Assembly: GCA_949317995.1 (NCBI GenBank)
Contig: OX439036.1
Coordinates: forward strand, 103,523,891-103,587,890
Direction: 5' to 3'
Origin: Acholoe squamosa
Taxonomy: Eukaryota; Annelida; Polychaeta; Phyllodocida; Polynoidae
Length of the DNA stretch: 64,000 bases
In this document: positions 63,905-64,000 of the stretch, in pieces
How positions within the stretch are numbered: position 1 is the first letter of the stretch
Layout of the letters: every line of letters begins with the position of its first letter
Position numbers and translations under genes: made by a program
Notes under the pieces: generated by a model
Database searches by the model: none
What the model saw: only the letters and a program-made list of their open reading frames with translations
Told to the model about the DNA's origin: nothing

Positions 63905-64000
63905 TGATTGATTGATTGATTTGTGTTTTACAGCACTTTAGCGGCACTAAGTGGCTATCCCATGCTTCACAGGTTGATAATTTAACAGAGGAATGTTTGT
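63904..64000 (-). mobile_element. SINE, type A tail, cut by window end
   Basis: AATC-repeat tail, GTAAAAC and hairpin are present; the core runs off the window. It interrupts the transposase-like ORF. Confidence 0.9.

Overview
This is animal genomic DNA, most likely from a mollusc or another lophotrochozoan. The evidence is indirect: many long non-LTR retrotransposons of the I superfamily (Nimb-like: endonuclease, RT, RNase H and zinc-finger C-terminus), a CR1-like LINE, a Penelope-like fragment, SINEs, splice-site-like sequences and no bacterial gene organisation. No tRNA, rRNA or CRISPR array was seen. Nearly everything is mobile DNA, mostly nested.

Layout. 1-3.05 kb is a degraded tandem-repeat field with an 82-bp period. 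3.15-4.15 kb holds an SGNH-hydrolase-like gene broken by a SINE. 4.93-6.22 kb is a Penelope-like fragment with inverted ends. 6.28-22.53 kb is one LINE copy (family 2, copy A) holding a family-1 LINE, a SINE, a family-N LINE and a family-5 LINE, most with target-site duplications (TSDs). 22.86-24.25 kb holds a Tudor-like C-terminus and a degraded SGNH-NADAR gene. 24.4-27.6 kb holds a MITE, SINEs, a minisatellite and a chain of LINE fragments. From about 28 to 60.2 kb lies a fossil envelope-bearing LTR element, apparently interrupted by a CR1-like LINE (about 30.35-46.86 kb), a family-6 LINE and a full-length family-1 LINE. The CR1-like copy carries an 11.4-kb LINE2-LINE3 insertion, a family-1 fragment and a SINE. 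60.3-64 kb holds a LINE inside a SINE and a transposase-like ORF cut by another SINE.

Working names: LINE1 (6900, 45031, 48868), LINE2 (copy A 6283-22529, copy C 33442-37650, copy B 60400-62148), LINE3 (37651-44816 and 42366-44461), LINE4 (25837), LINE5 (19580), LINE6 (47207), LINE-N (12103-17974). All of these LINEs are on the minus strand, so their 3' ends lie at the lower coordinate. They are not established family names.

Most interesting observations: (i) the LINE and SINE 3' ends share one layout despite different sequences: a hairpin, then GTTAAAC or GTAAAAC, then a family-specific four- or five-base repeat; (ii) two SINE cores each occur with different LINE-type tails; (iii) the LINE and SINE 5' ends begin with short hairpins, some with compensatory changes; (iv) an 11.4-kb insertion joins two LINE families inside a single 13-bp TSD, as an end-to-end template jump would produce; (v) LINE1 at 48.9-55.0 kb is full length with both ORFs open.
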